Source of the DNA: Stutzerimonas stutzeri
GTDB taxonomy: Bacteria; Pseudomonadota; Gammaproteobacteria; Pseudomonadales; Pseudomonadaceae
Assembly: GCF_000935215.1 (NCBI RefSeq)
Contig: NZ_JXXD01000231.1
Coordinates: 1-64,000, forward strand
Direction: 5' to 3'
DNA length: 64,000 nucleotides
The notes below the pieces were generated by a model. It saw only the letters and a list, made by a program, of their open reading frames with translations, was not told where the DNA came from and made no database searches. Made by a program: the position numbers and the translations under genes. Every line of letters starts with the position of its first letter. Position 1 is the stretch's first letter. Below are positions 25,403 through 35,801 of this stretch, one piece after another.

Positions 25403-28168
25403 ATGAGCCACAGTGCGCAACCCATGACCGTTGCAAGCGTCAGACAGGTGCGCTTGCGTTACGGCAACGTCATGGCCCTGGATGGCATTGACCTGGACAT
25501 TCCCGCCGGGCGGATGGTCGGCCTGATTGGCCCCGACGGCGTAGGCAAGTCGAGTCTGCTCTCATTGCTGGCTGGCGTACGTATCATCCAGGAGGGCACG
25601 GTCGAGGTGCTGGGTGGCGACATGGCCAGCAAGGCCCATCGCAAGCAGGTATGCCCGCGCATCGCCTACATGCCGCAGGGACTGGGCAAGAACCTGTATC
25701 CGACGCTCTCGGTCGAGGAAAATCTGCAGTTCTTCGCGCGGCTGTTCGGTCATGGCGCCGCGGAACGCCGCCAGCGTATCGACGAACTGACTCAGGCCAC
25801 TGGCCTGCTCAAATTCCTGGAGCGCCCGGCAGGCAAGCTCTCCGGGGGCATGAAGCAGAAACTCGGCCTGTGCTGCGCACTGATTCACGACCCGGACTTC
25901 CTGATTCTCGATGAGCCGACGACCGGCGTGGACCCGCTGGCGCGCGCGCAGTTCTGGGATCTAATTGACCGGATCCGCGCCGATCGCCCCGGCATGAGCG
26001 TGATCGTGGCCACCGCCTACATGGATGAGGCCCAGCGCTTCGACTGGCTGGCGGCCATCGACGACGGCAATGTCCTCGCCACCGGCACACCGCAGGAGTT
26101 GCTCGAAAGAACAAGCAGCCTGAACCTGGAAGAGGCATTCATCCGCCTGCTCCCGGAAGAGAAAAAGCGCGGACACCAAGCGGTAGTCATTCCCCCTTTG
26201 CCGGATGACGGCGCGGACGATATCGCCATCGAAGCCGAGGAGCTGACCATGCGCTTTGGCGACTTCATCGCCGTCGATAGCGTCTCCTTTCGCATCCGGC
26301 GCGGCGAAATCTTCGGCTTCCTCGGCTCCAACGGTTGTGGCAAGTCCACCACCATGAAGATGCTCACCGGCCTGCTGCCGGCGAGCGCGGGTCGGGCCTG
26401 GCTGTTCGGTCACGAAGTCGATCCGCATGATCTGGACACCCGTCGCCGCGTCGGCTACATGTCGCAAGCGTTCTCGCTCTATAGCGAAATCACGGTACGG
26501 CAAAACCTGGAATTGCACGCCAAGCTCTTCAGCGTGCCCCCGAAGGACATTCCCGGCCGCGTGGATGAGATGGTGGAGCGCTTCGGGCTGGTGGACGTCC
26601 TCGACAGCCTGCCGGCCAGCCTGCCTTTGGGCATACGGCAGCGTTTATCGCTGGCCGTTGCCATGGTGCACAAGCCCGAGCTGCTGATTCTGGACGAGCC
26701 GACCTCCGGCGTCGATCCGGTGGCGCGCGATGCGTTCTGGCGGCTGCTTATCGAGCTGTCGCGGCGCGACCGGGTAACGGTCTTCATTTCCACACACTTC
26801 ATGAACGAGGCCGAACGCTGCGACCGCATGTCGATGATGCATGCGGGCAAGGTGCTGGACAGCGACGTGCCCGCAAGACTGGTCGAGAAGCGCGGCGCCA
26901 AATCCCTTGAAGAGGCCTTCATCGGCTACCTCCTCGAAGCCGAGGGCGGCGGCCCAGTCACCCCGCTCAGCCAGCCGGAGGCCGCTAATCACGAGAATCA
27001 ACCCTCTGCGGCGCCTGCTGAGCACGGCGGGAACGGCGCCGGCGGTTTCAGTCTGCAGCGCATGTTCAGCTATCTGTGGCGTGAGACGCTCGAACTGCAG
27101 CGGGACCCTGTACGTGCCACACTGGCGTTGGGCGGTTCACTGCTGCTGATGTTCGTGATCGGCTTCGGCATCACCATGGACGTAGAGGACCTGAGCTATG
27201 CGGTACTCGATCGCGACCAGACCACCCTAAGCCAAAGCTACACGCTGAACCTCGCCGGCTCGCGCTACTTCACCGAGCACGCACCGATCGTCGACTACGA
27301 GGACCTCGACCGGCGTATGCGCAGCGGGGAGCTGTCGCTGGCCATCGAAATCCCCCCTGGCTTCAGCCGCGATGTGTTGCGGGGCCAGAACGTACAGATA
27401 GGTGCCTGGATCGACGGCGCTATGCCGCAACGCGCGGAGACCGTCCAAGGCTACGTCCAGGGCATGCACCAGCACTGGCTGCTAGCTCAGGCTAGCGAAC
27501 GCGGCGGCGCCAGTGCAGCCAGTAATGCGAGCGTCGAGACACGCTTTCGCTACAACCCCGATGTCAAGAGCCTGCCGGCTATGGTGCCGGCGGTAATCCC
27601 TCTGCTGCTGCTCATGTTGCCGGCGATGCTGACTGCGCTGGCGGTGGTGCGCGAGAAGGAGACGGGCTCGATCACCAATCTCTACGTGACGCCGGTCACG
27701 CGCATCGAGTTCCTGCTTGGCAAGCAACTGCCCTATGTCGGTCTGGCCATGGTGAACTTCCTGCTGATGAGCCTGCTCGCGGTCACCGTCTTCGGTGTGC
27801 CGGTCACGGGCAGCTTCTTCACCCTGTCGCTGGCCGCGCTGATCTTCTCCTTCGCCGCGACAGGCATGGGGCTGCTGGCCTCGGCCGTCACGCGCAGCCA
27901 GATCGCCGCCATGTTCTTTGCCATGATCGGCACCATCATTCCGGCCACCCAGTTCGCCGGCCTGAGGGATCCCGTGTCCTCGCTTGAAGGCTCCAGCAAG
28001 TTCATCGGGCAGATCTATCCCGCCACGCACATGATCTCCATCAGCCGTGGCGTGTTCAACAAATCACTCGGCCTGGCCGACCTGACGGGGCCGCTGTGGT
28101 CGATGCTCATTTCGGTTCCGGTCATTCTCGGCGTGGCTGTTTTGCTACTCAAGAAGCAGGAGCGTTGA
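25403..28168 (+). CDS. RbbA-like double ABC ATPase fused to ABC-2 membrane domain
   Basis: Encodes 921 residues from ATG 25403, two bases after the adaptor stop. First ATPase: Walker [10 protein letters not shown], signature [11 protein letters not shown], Walker [14 protein letters not shown]. Second ATPase: [10 protein letters not shown], the signature region [26 protein letters not shown]. From about residue 570 an ABC-2 permease follows: one membrane segment, a periplasmic domain, then about five segments with the conserved [20 protein letters not shown] loop. Matches RbbA/YhiH of enterobacteria, which was named ribosome-associated ATPase, although the architecture is that of an exporter. 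Overall substrate unknown. Confidence 0.9.
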   Translation: MSHSAQPMTVASVRQVRLRYGNVMALDGIDLDIPAGRMVGLIGPDGVGKSSLLSLLAGVRIIQEGTVEVLGGDMASKAHRKQVCPRIAYMPQGLGKNLYPTLSVEENLQFFARLFGHGAAERRQRIDELTQATGLLKFLERPAGKLSGGMKQKLGLCCALIHDPDFLILDEPTTGVDPLARAQFWDLIDRIRADRPGMSVIVATAYMDEAQRFDWLAAIDDGNVLATGTPQELLERTSSLNLEEAFIRLLPEEKKRGHQAVVIPPLPDDGADDIAIEAEELTMRFGDFIAVDSVSFRIRRGEIFGFLGSNGCGKSTTMKMLTGLLPASAGRAWLFGHEVDPHDLDTRRRVGYMSQAFSLYSEITVRQNLELHAKLFSVPPKDIPGRVDEMVERFGLVDVLDSLPASLPLGIRQRLSLAVAMVHKPELLILDEPTSGVDPVARDAFWRLLIELSRRDRVTVFISTHFMNEAERCDRMSMMHAGKVLDSDVPARLVEKRGAKSLEEAFIGYLLEAEGGGPVTPLSQPEAANHENQPSAAPAEHGGNGAGGFSLQRMFSYLWRETLELQRDPVRATLALGGSLLLMFVIGFGITMDVEDLSYAVLDRDQTTLSQSYTLNLAGSRYFTEHAPIVDYEDLDRRMRSGELSLAIEIPPGFSRDVLRGQNVQIGAWIDGAMPQRAETVQGYVQGMHQHWLLAQASERGGASAASNASVETRFRYNPDVKSLPAMVPAVIPLLLLMLPAMLTALAVVREKETGSITNLYVTPVTRIEFLLGKQLPYVGLAMVNFLLMSLLAVTVFGVPVTGSFFTLSLAALIFSFAATGMGLLASAVTRSQIAAMFFAMIGTIIPATQFAGLRDPVSSLEGSSKFIGQIYPATHMISISRGVFNKSLGLADLTGPLWSMLISVPVILGVAVLLLKKQER

Positions 28169-28169
28169 G

Positions 28170-29300
28170 ATGCGCAGAAGAAACCTGGCCAACATCTACG
28201 ACCTCGGTGTCAAGGAGCTGTGGAGTCTTTGGCGCGATCCGATGATGCTTGTGCTCATCGTCTATGTGTTCACCGCGTCGGTCTACACCAAGGCCACGTC
28301 CATGCCGGAGACGCTGCACAACGCGCCCATCGCCATCGTCGACGAGGATAATTCGGCGCTGTCCCAGCGGGTTGCCTCGGCCTTCTACCCCCCGCAGTTC
28401 ACGCCACCGGCCATGATCGACTATGGGGACGTGGACCCGGGCATGGACGCGGGGCTGTACACCTTCGCTCTGGTCATTCCGCCCAACTTCCAGCGCGACG
28501 TGCTGGCGGGGCGATCGCCTGCCGTGCAGCTCAATGTCGACGCCACCCGCATGAGCCAGGCGTTCACCGGCAGTGGCTACGTTCAACAGATCTTCACGGG
28601 TGAAGTCAACGAGTTCGTCAAGCGTTACCGCGGCACCGACGCGCCACCCGTGGATCTGGCATTGCGCGCCCGCTTCAACCCCGCGCTCGACAAGGCCTGG
28701 TTCGGCTCGGTGGTGCAGATCATCAACCACATCACGCTGTTGTCCATCATCCTGACCGGCGCGGCGCTGATCCGGGAGCGCGAGCACGGCACCATCGAGC
28801 ACCTGCTGGTGATGCCGGTCACGCCCGCGCAGATCATGCTCTCCAAGGTCTGGTCGATGGCCCTGGTCGTGCTGATCGCCTCCTTCCTGTCCCTCAATCT
28901 CATGGTGCGCGGCGTCCTGGGCGTTCCCGTCGAGGGTTCCATTGCGCTGTTCTTCGCCGGCGCGGCGCTCAGCCTGTTCGCCACCACCTCGATGGGCATC
29001 TTCATCGCCACCCTGGCGCGCAACATGCCCCAATTCGGCATGTTGATGATGCTCACCATCATGCCGCTGCAGATGCTATCCGGCGGCGACACGCCCCGCG
29101 AGAGCATGCCCGAGATCGTGCAGAACATCATGCTGATCGCACCCACCACCCATTTCGTGGAGCTGAGCCAGGCCATCCTTTACCGGGACGCGGGCCTGGA
29201 GACGGTATGGCAGCCGTTCCTGGCGCTGGCCCTGATCGGCACGGTGCTGTTTTTCCTGTCGTTGGCACGCTTTCGCAAAACCATCGGCCAGATGGCGTGA
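28170..29300 (+). CDS. ABC-2 family permease (YhhJ-like)
   Basis: Encodes 376 residues, one base after the preceding stop. An N-terminal membrane segment (MLVLIVYVFTASVYTKA) is followed by a periplasmic domain with the DEDNSALSQRVASAFYPP pattern, then about five membrane segments and the coupling loop REREHGTIEHLLVMPVTPAQI. It pairs with the membrane half of the RbbA-like protein to give a heterodimeric ABC-2 exporter with the HlyD adaptor and TolC-like channel. Last gene of the unit; a perfect inverted repeat TCTGATCG-CCC-CGATCAGA (29366-29384) follows and may act in termination. Confidence 0.9.
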   Translation: MRRRNLANIYDLGVKELWSLWRDPMMLVLIVYVFTASVYTKATSMPETLHNAPIAIVDEDNSALSQRVASAFYPPQFTPPAMIDYGDVDPGMDAGLYTFALVIPPNFQRDVLAGRSPAVQLNVDATRMSQAFTGSGYVQQIFTGEVNEFVKRYRGTDAPPVDLALRARFNPALDKAWFGSVVQIINHITLLSIILTGAALIREREHGTIEHLLVMPVTPAQIMLSKVWSMALVVLIASFLSLNLMVRGVLGVPVEGSIALFFAGAALSLFATTSMGIFIATLARNMPQFGMLMMLTIMPLQMLSGGDTPRESMPEIVQNIMLIAPTTHFVELSQAILYRDAGLETVWQPFLALALIGTVLFFLSLARFRKTIGQMA

Positions 29301-29698
29301 CTGGCTGCCGCGTGTACTCGTAAACAAATGCTCGTATCGTGCGAAGCAAGTGTTGACTGATAGGATCTGATCGCCCCGATCAGAACTTGGCTCGCCAGTT
29401 TCTGCGGGGCATTCAATAACGCTGTCGTGTGCGCTCCAGATCCAGTTCCGAAAAACGTCGACCTTCCAGGTTAACCCTCCAGCCCTTGCCGCTGAATTCA
29501 AACCGATGCGGTCACCTCAACGTCAACGGTATACACCTCTCCCCTTAGTACCTCTGGCGGAGAGCTAGGCACGCCGACGGCGATGGTGCGGTTGTCCTCA
29601 CCTCTGCTATCAATCGCCATTGGCTAGGCGCCCCAATGCTCACAGTAAAGCTGGGGATGCATAAAGGAATGCTACTCCCGCATTTGTTGCTCAATAGA

Positions 29699-29712
29699 TA
29701 GATCTTAATCAA
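29699..29712 (+). promoter_or_regulatory. Candidate ANR/FNR box upstream of the arc operon
   Basis: TAGATCTTAATCAA differs from the consensus TTGAT-N4-ATCAA by one base. It lies about 150 bases before the transporter start codon, within a 563-base gap (29301-29863) that otherwise shows only two inverted repeats (29366-29384 and TGATC-GAAG-GATCA at 29779-29792) and no gene. Oxygen-limited induction by ANR is established for Pseudomonas arcDABC, so the site is plausible; a good -10 at the ideal distance was not obvious. Confidence 0.45.
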
Positions 29713-29863
29713 CTCCAACGCATTTAAATCGCTCACAAAAACAAACGACTGGACGGTTTTTTATTGCCCCGCTACCGTTGATCGAAGGATCACTGCCAAT
29801 CTACCGGCACCACTAGCTGCGCTATCGCAGTCTTCAGTGAGGCCACAGAGAAGGAGAGCCACC

Positions 29864-31309
29864 ATGGCTGAAGAAAACACTACCGCGCAAAACCCGGAAG
29901 AGGATCTGACAAGCCGCTTTCCAACGGCCTATACCATCCTGCTGCTACTGATCGTTCTAGTTGCTGCGCTGAGCTGGGTTATTCCCGCCGGAAAGTATGA
30001 GCGGGTGATGAATGAAGAGGTCGGTCGTGAAGTGGCTGTGCCAGGTACTTACCAAGTGGTCGAGCCCATCCCCCAGGGCTTTATGGACGTCATGCTGGCT
30101 CCCATTGCGGGTTTTTATGATCCAGAAAGCTATGTCGCCAACGCCATCGACGTGGCGCTGTTCGTGCTGTTTCTGGGCGGCTTTCTCGGGGTGATAAATG
30201 CCACCGGTGCGATCGACACCGGTATACGCAGCGTCATGCAACATCTGGAAGGCCGAGAGATATGGATGATTCCGATCCTGATGACGCTGTTCGCGCTTGG
30301 CGGCACGACTTACGGCATGGCCGAGGAAACCCTTGCGTTCTACGGCATTCTGATTCCGATCGTCATTGCCGCCGGCTACGATGCGGTGACCGGGGTAGCG
30401 GTGATTCTGATCGGCGCCGGAGTCGGCGTGCTGGGCTCGACCATCAATCCATTCGCCACCGTCATCGCCTCCAATGCGGCGAGCATTCCCTTTACGGACG
30501 GCATGCTGCTGCGTCTAGTGCTGCTGGTAGGTGGGCTGGTGATCTGTGCCGCCTACGTGATGCGCTATGCCAAACGAGTCAAGGCCGACCCTTCGCGCTC
30601 CGTGGTAGCCAAACAGCGCGATGCCCACCGCAAAATTTTTCTACAGGGGCATGACGATTTAGACGACGTCAAGCTGAGCCTGACCCAGAAACTGGTCCTG
30701 TCGATCTTTGCACTGACCTTTGTGGTCATGATCTGGGGTGTTTCCTCCCAGGGCTGGTGGATGGACAAGATGGGCGCACTGTTCCTAGGTGCTGCGATCG
30801 TCGCTGGCCTTGTCGCCCGCCTAGGCGAGAAAAAGCTGACCGGCAGCTTCGTAGACGGTGCCCGCGATCTGCTTGGGGTGGCTCTGGTCGTTGGTCTGGC
30901 GCGAGGCATCGTTGTCATCATGGAGCAGGGCATGATTGCCGACACGATTCTGCACAGCGCTGAATTGCGCCTGGCCGACATGTCGGAACTGGGCTTCATC
31001 AACCTGATGTTCTGGATCGAGACAGGCATGAGCTTCCTCGTGCCTTCGTCATCCGGTCTTGCCGTACTGTCGATGCCCATTCTTGCCCCCCTGGCGGACT
31101 TTGCCAATGTCAGCCGCGACCTGGTGGTGACGGCTTATCAATCAGCCAACGGCCTGGTGAATCTAATCAACCCGACCTTCGCGGTGGTGATCGGCGGCCT
31201 GGCCATAGGTCGGGTCTCCTATGACCGCTGGCTCGTATTCATCTGGCCCTTGCTGGCGATCCTGACCGTGTTCATCACCTTGGTGATCAGCATCGGTGTC
31301 TTCCTGTAA
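29864..31309 (+). CDS. YfcC-family transporter, likely arginine/ornithine exchanger
   Basis: Encodes 481 residues from MAEENTTAQNPEEDL (AAGGAG eight bases upstream). About twelve membrane segments; the pair of conserved regions GGTTYGMAEETLAFY and STINPFATVIASNAA, and FLVPSSSGLAVLSMPILAPL near the end, mark the YfcC/C4-dicarboxylate carrier-like (DcuC-related) family. In arginine deiminase operons this family replaces the APC-type ArcD as arginine/ornithine antiporter. It is followed 23 bases later by arcA, so the exchanger role is inferred from context. Confidence 0.85.
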   Translation: MAEENTTAQNPEEDLTSRFPTAYTILLLLIVLVAALSWVIPAGKYERVMNEEVGREVAVPGTYQVVEPIPQGFMDVMLAPIAGFYDPESYVANAIDVALFVLFLGGFLGVINATGAIDTGIRSVMQHLEGREIWMIPILMTLFALGGTTYGMAEETLAFYGILIPIVIAAGYDAVTGVAVILIGAGVGVLGSTINPFATVIASNAASIPFTDGMLLRLVLLVGGLVICAAYVMRYAKRVKADPSRSVVAKQRDAHRKIFLQGHDDLDDVKLSLTQKLVLSIFALTFVVMIWGVSSQGWWMDKMGALFLGAAIVAGLVARLGEKKLTGSFVDGARDLLGVALVVGLARGIVVIMEQGMIADTILHSAELRLADMSELGFINLMFWIETGMSFLVPSSSGLAVLSMPILAPLADFANVSRDLVVTAYQSANGLVNLINPTFAVVIGGLAIGRVSYDRWLVFIWPLLAILTVFITLVISIGVFL

Positions 31310-31332
31310 TTCCCTGATAAATGAGGTGGCAC

Positions 31333-32562
31333 ATGTCTGAACATGCTCTTGGTGTTCACTCCGAGACAGGTATTCTGCGGCAAGTCATCGTTTGTCGACC
31401 CGGCCTTGCCCATCGCAGGCTAACGCCCAGCAATTGCGACGCCCTGTTGTTTGATGATGTGTTCTGGGTCAAGCAGGCGCAAAAGGATCACGATGTATTC
31501 GCGAACCTGATGCGTGCCCGAGGGGTGGACGTGCTGGACGTCAATCAACTGCTGGCCGAAATCCTCGACATCGCCGAAGCGCGAAGCTGGATTCTTGACC
31601 ACCGGATCAGCTGGAATCATATTGGTGTCGGTATGGTCTCTGACTTGCGGGCCTGGATGGAAGAACTACCGGGACACACCCTGGCCGAATTCTTGATCGG
31701 TGGCTTGCAAGTGAACGATCTGCCGTTCGATCCGAGCGGTCTGTTCGGCAACCACTTGGGGCCTTATGGCTTTGTCCTGCCGCCCCTGCCGAACTTCCTC
31801 TTTACCCGCGACAACAGCGCCTGGATCTACGGTGGCGTCACCCTGAACCCCATGTACTGGGCCGCACGTAAACCCGAAACGCTGCTGACGGCGGCAATCT
31901 ACCGGTTTCATCCAAAATTTTCTGGCAAGGTCGAGGTGCTCTGGGGGGATCCGCTCAAGGATCATGCGCTGGCCACCCTGGAGGGCGGCGACATCATGCC
32001 GGTCGGCAATGGCACCGTGCTGGTCGGCATGGGCGAGCGCTCATCACCCCAGGCGATCGGGCAAATGGCCAATGCACTGTTTGAACGCGGCACGGTCAAT
32101 CGCGTGGTGGCCTGCCATATCCCCAAAAGCCGAGCGTCCATGCACCTGGATACGGTGTTCACCTTCTGCGGCGGCAATGTTGTTACCGCCTTCAAGGAAG
32201 TCGCCGATCAAATGGTTTGTTATGACTTGCGTCCCGGTACGAGCGGCAAGCACCTGACGTTCAGTCAGGATCCTCGCCCGATGTTCGACGTGGTCGCCGA
32301 CGTGCTCGGCTATGAATCCCTGACCGTGATCCCCACCGGAGGCGATACGCCCGCCGAGCGTGAACGCGAGCAATGGAATGATGGTAACAACGTTCTGGCC
32401 TTGAGTCCGGGCGTGGTCATTGGCTATGACCGCAATGACGACACTAACGCCGCTCTGGAAGCGGCCGGAATCGAAGTCCTGAAAGTTCCCGGCGCAGAGC
32501 TGGGCCGAGGCCGCGGCGGTGGACGTTGCATGAGCTGCCCGACCATACGCGACGCCATCTGA
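31333..32562 (+). CDS. arcA: Arginine deiminase
   Basis: Encodes 409 residues from [11 protein letters not shown] (GAGGTG upstream); an earlier ATG adds four residues but lies on that ribosome binding site. Catalytic elements: substrate-binding LFTRDNSAW, the His segment [11 protein letters not shown], and the nucleophilic Cys in [13 protein letters not shown] near the C-terminus (about Cys399). It hydrolyses arginine to citrulline and ammonium, first step of the fermentative ADI pathway and a source of ATP without oxygen. arcB follows 17 bases later. Confidence 0.97.
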   Translation: MSEHALGVHSETGILRQVIVCRPGLAHRRLTPSNCDALLFDDVFWVKQAQKDHDVFANLMRARGVDVLDVNQLLAEILDIAEARSWILDHRISWNHIGVGMVSDLRAWMEELPGHTLAEFLIGGLQVNDLPFDPSGLFGNHLGPYGFVLPPLPNFLFTRDNSAWIYGGVTLNPMYWAARKPETLLTAAIYRFHPKFSGKVEVLWGDPLKDHALATLEGGDIMPVGNGTVLVGMGERSSPQAIGQMANALFERGTVNRVVACHIPKSRASMHLDTVFTFCGGNVVTAFKEVADQMVCYDLRPGTSGKHLTFSQDPRPMFDVVADVLGYESLTVIPTGGDTPAEREREQWNDGNNVLALSPGVVIGYDRNDDTNAALEAAGIEVLKVPGAELGRGRGGGRCMSCPTIRDAI

Positions 32563-32579
32563 CACTCGAGGAGCATGCA

Positions 32580-33581
32580 ATGGCCTTCAATCTGAAAAGC
32601 CGACACTTTCTCACGCTGCGGGATTTCAGCCCGCGCGAAATCGGTTTCCTGCTGAAACTGGCAGCCGACCTGAAAGCAGCCAAATATGCTGGTACCGAAG
32701 TGCCACAGTTGTGTGGCAAGGAAATCGCCCTGATCTTCGAGAAAGACTCCACCCGCACGCGGGTAGGTTTCGAGGTGGCGGCCTTTGATCAGGGCGCCAA
32801 AGTCACCTATCTGGGGCCGACTGGCACTCATATTGGCCACAAGGAATCGGTCAAGGATACCGCCCGGGTGTTGGGGCGCGTCTATGATGCCATCGAATAC
32901 CGGGGCTTCGGCCAGACCGTGGTTGAGGAGTTAGCCGAGCATGCTGGTGTACCGGTCTACAACGGCTTGACGGATGAATTCCACCCAACGCAGATACTGG
33001 CTGACTTTCTGACCATGCAGGAGCATGTGGGAAAACCATTGCGTGACATATCCTATGTTTTTATTGGCGATGCCGCCAACAATATAGGGGACAGCCTGCT
33101 GATCGGCGGCGCCAAAATGGGCATGGACGTTCGTCTGTGTGCTCCAAAGGTCTGCTGGCCGCATACTAATATCCAGCAGGAAGCACAGCGAATTGCCAGC
33201 ACCACCGGCGCCCGGATCATGATCACAGAGGATATCGATAGCGCGGTCGCCGGTGTGGATTTCGTCTATACCGATGTTTGGGTGTCGATGGGCGAGCCCG
33301 AGGAAAAATGGGCCGAGCGGATCAAGCTGTTGCTGCCTTATCAGGTCAATACCGCACTTATGGAAAAAACCGGCAATCCGCGGGCGCACTTCATGCACTG
33401 CCTGCCGGCCTTCCACAACACCGAGACGACGATTGGTAAGGAGATTCAGCAAAAATTCGGTATCGACGCCATGGAAGTCACGGACGAGGTTTTCGAAAGC
33501 CCCGCCTCGATCGTTTTTGATCAGGCGGAAAACCGCATGCACACCATCAAGGCGGTGCTGGTCGCCACCCTGGGAGCCTGA
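32580..33581 (+). CDS. arcB: Catabolic ornithine carbamoyltransferase
   Basis: Encodes 333 residues from [17 protein letters not shown], with GAGGAG upstream. Carbamoyl-phosphate loop [35 protein letters not shown] and [12 protein letters not shown] are present, the last differing from the [10 protein letters not shown] of the anabolic argF in this window. It runs phosphorolysis of citrulline to ornithine and carbamoyl phosphate. Clustering with arcA and arcC fixes the catabolic role; the P. aeruginosa homologue is an allosteric dodecamer, a property that cannot be read here. Confidence 0.96.
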   Translation: MAFNLKSRHFLTLRDFSPREIGFLLKLAADLKAAKYAGTEVPQLCGKEIALIFEKDSTRTRVGFEVAAFDQGAKVTYLGPTGTHIGHKESVKDTARVLGRVYDAIEYRGFGQTVVEELAEHAGVPVYNGLTDEFHPTQILADFLTMQEHVGKPLRDISYVFIGDAANNIGDSLLIGGAKMGMDVRLCAPKVCWPHTNIQQEAQRIASTTGARIMITEDIDSAVAGVDFVYTDVWVSMGEPEEKWAERIKLLLPYQVNTALMEKTGNPRAHFMHCLPAFHNTETTIGKEIQQKFGIDAMEVTDEVFESPASIVFDQAENRMHTIKAVLVATLGA

Positions 33582-33582
33582 C

Positions 33583-34518
33583 ATGCTGGTAGTAGCAGCC
33601 CTGGGCGGCAACGCCCTATTGAAGCGGGGCGAACCTCTGACCGCGCGTACCCAACGATCCAATGTGCGGATCGCCGCCCAGGGGCTAGCGGCCATCGTAC
33701 GGGCTGGCCATGATCTGGTCATTACCCATGGCAACGGCCCTCAGGTGGGGCTTCTGGCTTTGCAGGGCGCTGCCTACAAACCGGACGAGGCCTATCCTCT
33801 GGATATGTTGGGGGCTGAAACCGAAGGCATGATTGGCTACGTCATCGAACAGGAGCTGGAGAATGCGCTGAATCACGACCGACCAGTAGCTACGTTGCTG
33901 ACACAAGTCGTGGTGGATCAGCATGACCCAGCGTTCGATAACCCGACCAAATTCATCGGACCCGTGTATGAACGGGCCGAAGCCGAATCCCGGGCCAAAA
34001 CCGCCGGTTGGCATATCGCTCAAGATGGCGACAGATGGCGAAGAGTGGTGCCCTCTCCCAAGCCGCTTGAAATCCCTGACATGCGGGTGATCAAGTTGCT
34101 GTTGGAACAAGGCGTAGTCGTGATCTGCGGCGGTGGTGGGGGCATTCCGATACTACGCAACGAAGACGGTAGTACCGTCGGCGTTGAGGCGGTCATCGAC
34201 AAAGACGCAGCCAGCGCCCTGCTGGCGCAACAGCTCCAGGCCGATGCCCTATTGCTGCTGACTGATGTCGATGCGATCTATCGGGATTTCGGCACGGACA
34301 GCGCAGCGGCGATCAGGAGTTTGAGCGTGGAGGAAGGGCGTGCGCTCGATCTGCCGGCCGGTTCTATGGGGCCCAAACTGGCCGCTGCAGCCGACTTTGC
34401 TGAATTCGGAGGATTCAGCGGCATCGGCAGATTGGACGATGCGGTGGGTATGCTGCAGGGTTGCGTCGGGACTAGAATCCAGAGGAGGTTGAACCTGAGA
34501 CATTCAAGCAGAAACTGA
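33583..34518 (+). CDS. arcC: Carbamate kinase
   Basis: Encodes 311 residues. VVAALGGNALLKRGE (P-loop-like start of the amino-acid kinase fold), ITHGNGPQVGLLALQ, VVICGGGGGIPI, the DKDAASALLA loop and LPAGSMGPKLAAAADF are all typical of ArcC. It transfers phosphate from carbamoyl phosphate to ADP, giving the ATP yield of the ADI pathway. It begins one base after the arcB stop. The gap behind it (34519-34808) shows no gene. Confidence 0.96.
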   Translation: MLVVAALGGNALLKRGEPLTARTQRSNVRIAAQGLAAIVRAGHDLVITHGNGPQVGLLALQGAAYKPDEAYPLDMLGAETEGMIGYVIEQELENALNHDRPVATLLTQVVVDQHDPAFDNPTKFIGPVYERAEAESRAKTAGWHIAQDGDRWRRVVPSPKPLEIPDMRVIKLLLEQGVVVICGGGGGIPILRNEDGSTVGVEAVIDKDAASALLAQQLQADALLLLTDVDAIYRDFGTDSAAAIRSLSVEEGRALDLPAGSMGPKLAAAADFAEFGGFSGIGRLDDAVGMLQGCVGTRIQRRLNLRHSSRN

Positions 34519-34808
34519 GCGGTCCTATCCTCATTCAATTCTGCAGCCGTTACCTGTGCGCGGACGAAACAGCGGCTCCTCAAGACCGCGCTCATGGTAT
34601 CGACTGCGACCCGGATCGTCGTCAAACATCACAGAATATCAGCGACGAATACGTTCACGTCATGACTATGATTGTGCTAGAACGATGAAACTTAGCCATT
34701 CCGAAGTTCGCCTCGTCAGCGGGGAGCCGGCATTTTCCTTGCGTCGGCCACTGGCAGAACTAGCACAGAGGTTTGTGCTCTAGTGCGAAATCAATACTGG
34801 ACCTTCCC

Positions 34809-35801
34809 TTACCAGCCGGGCACACCATCGCGTATTACCCGAGAAAAGTCCATATTGTTACCTGCCCGCCGAGCCCGTTCGGTGATTCGTCCCTGCTGAC
34901 GCAACTCCTCTAGTTTAAGATTCTGCTCTAAACCGCCTACATCCTGGACATATCCGGGTAGATAGCCGGTGAGCAGCAGCCTGTAATCTAGCGGCAACCC
35001 GCGGATGATCTGGCGCATCATCTCAAAGACGATGGTGGTGCAGTTGGCGGTAATGGTGTTGTAGAAACGAGGTTCTTGCTGCAGCTGATTTGTCTGCTGG
35101 ATGTAGGACAGGAAGAGCGCCCGCATCGCCTCTTCGGACATATTTACCCGATACAGATAGACATCTTCGTTGCGAACGTTGGTGCGCACCCGCAACGCGT
35201 CTCGCTCGTCGGCGGCAACGATGCTCAGTTCGAACTGTTTGAAGAAGCCGCCAATTTCCGAATAGCTTTCGCCACGCTCTTTGCGGATTTCCACCGTGAA
35301 TACCACGAACTGGCCATCATCGAAGCCGAACGAAACCAGAACGTGAGCGATGGCCGGCATCCCCCAGTAAGAGGTCGCCAAATCGACCGACGTCAGCTGA
35401 TCCAGATCGTAGCGGCGGGTTTCCCAACGTGGGTCATAGTCCTCGTCGCTGCGCCAGTCGAAATTGCGCACGTTGTGCAAGGTTACCTGACTGCCCTCCG
35501 CACGTCCGTGGGTCATTCCCATCAGATCATCGGTCCAGACCCGATGGTTCGAGGGCTCTAGGGAGTTCCACCAGACCTGCAACAGCGCGAACAGCGACAG
35601 GTAGCCGCAAATCGCAATCCAGGGCCGAAGCCGCCAGAGCGCGATGAGCAGCGCCGAGGCGAGGATGCACCACAGGGCTATCGACGCGCTCTTGCCCGCA
35701 GCCATCATCGGCAACTGATACCACAGCGCCATGCCCCCCCAGGCTGTCGCCAGCAGCATTGCCAGCGAAGCCAGCACCTGCAGGAAAACACGCAGGGTCA
35801 T
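34809..35801 (-). CDS. DUF4105 membrane protein
   Basis: Encodes 330 residues: three hydrophobic segments in the first 85 residues (TM1 about 5-25; two more at about 40-75), then a soluble domain containing NVRNFDWRSDEDYDPRWETR and YNTITANCTTIVFEMMRQI, which is the DUF4105 signature (conserved N-C-T-T, suggestive of a papain-like Cys/His catalytic arrangement). Biochemical function is unknown. It overlaps the upstream lipase-like gene (ATGA) and ends the seven-gene minus-strand run that starts with the EmrB-like gene. Confidence 0.85.
   Translation of the reverse strand: MTLRVFLQVLASLAMLLATAWGGMALWYQLPMMAAGKSASIALWCILASALLIALWRLRPWIAICGYLSLFALLQVWWNSLEPSNHRVWTDDLMGMTHGRAEGSQVTLHNVRNFDWRSDEDYDPRWETRRYDLDQLTSVDLATSYWGMPAIAHVLVSFGFDDGQFVVFTVEIRKERGESYSEIGGFFKQFELSIVAADERDALRVRTNVRNEDVYLYRVNMSEEAMRALFLSYIQQTNQLQQEPRFYNTITANCTTIVFEMMRQIIRGLPLDYRLLLTGYLPGYVQDVGGLEQNLKLEELRQQGRITERARRAGNNMDFSRVIRDGVPGW

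Noticed and set aside
29779-29792. TGATC-GAAG-GATCA as an ANR box
   Set aside because: The repeat is symmetrical but half-sites are not in the TTGAT-N4-ATCAA arrangement; the site at 29699 fits better.
34519-34808. Plus-strand frame at 34556-34783
   Set aside because: Low-complexity Arg/Ser sequence without ribosome binding site; looks non-coding.
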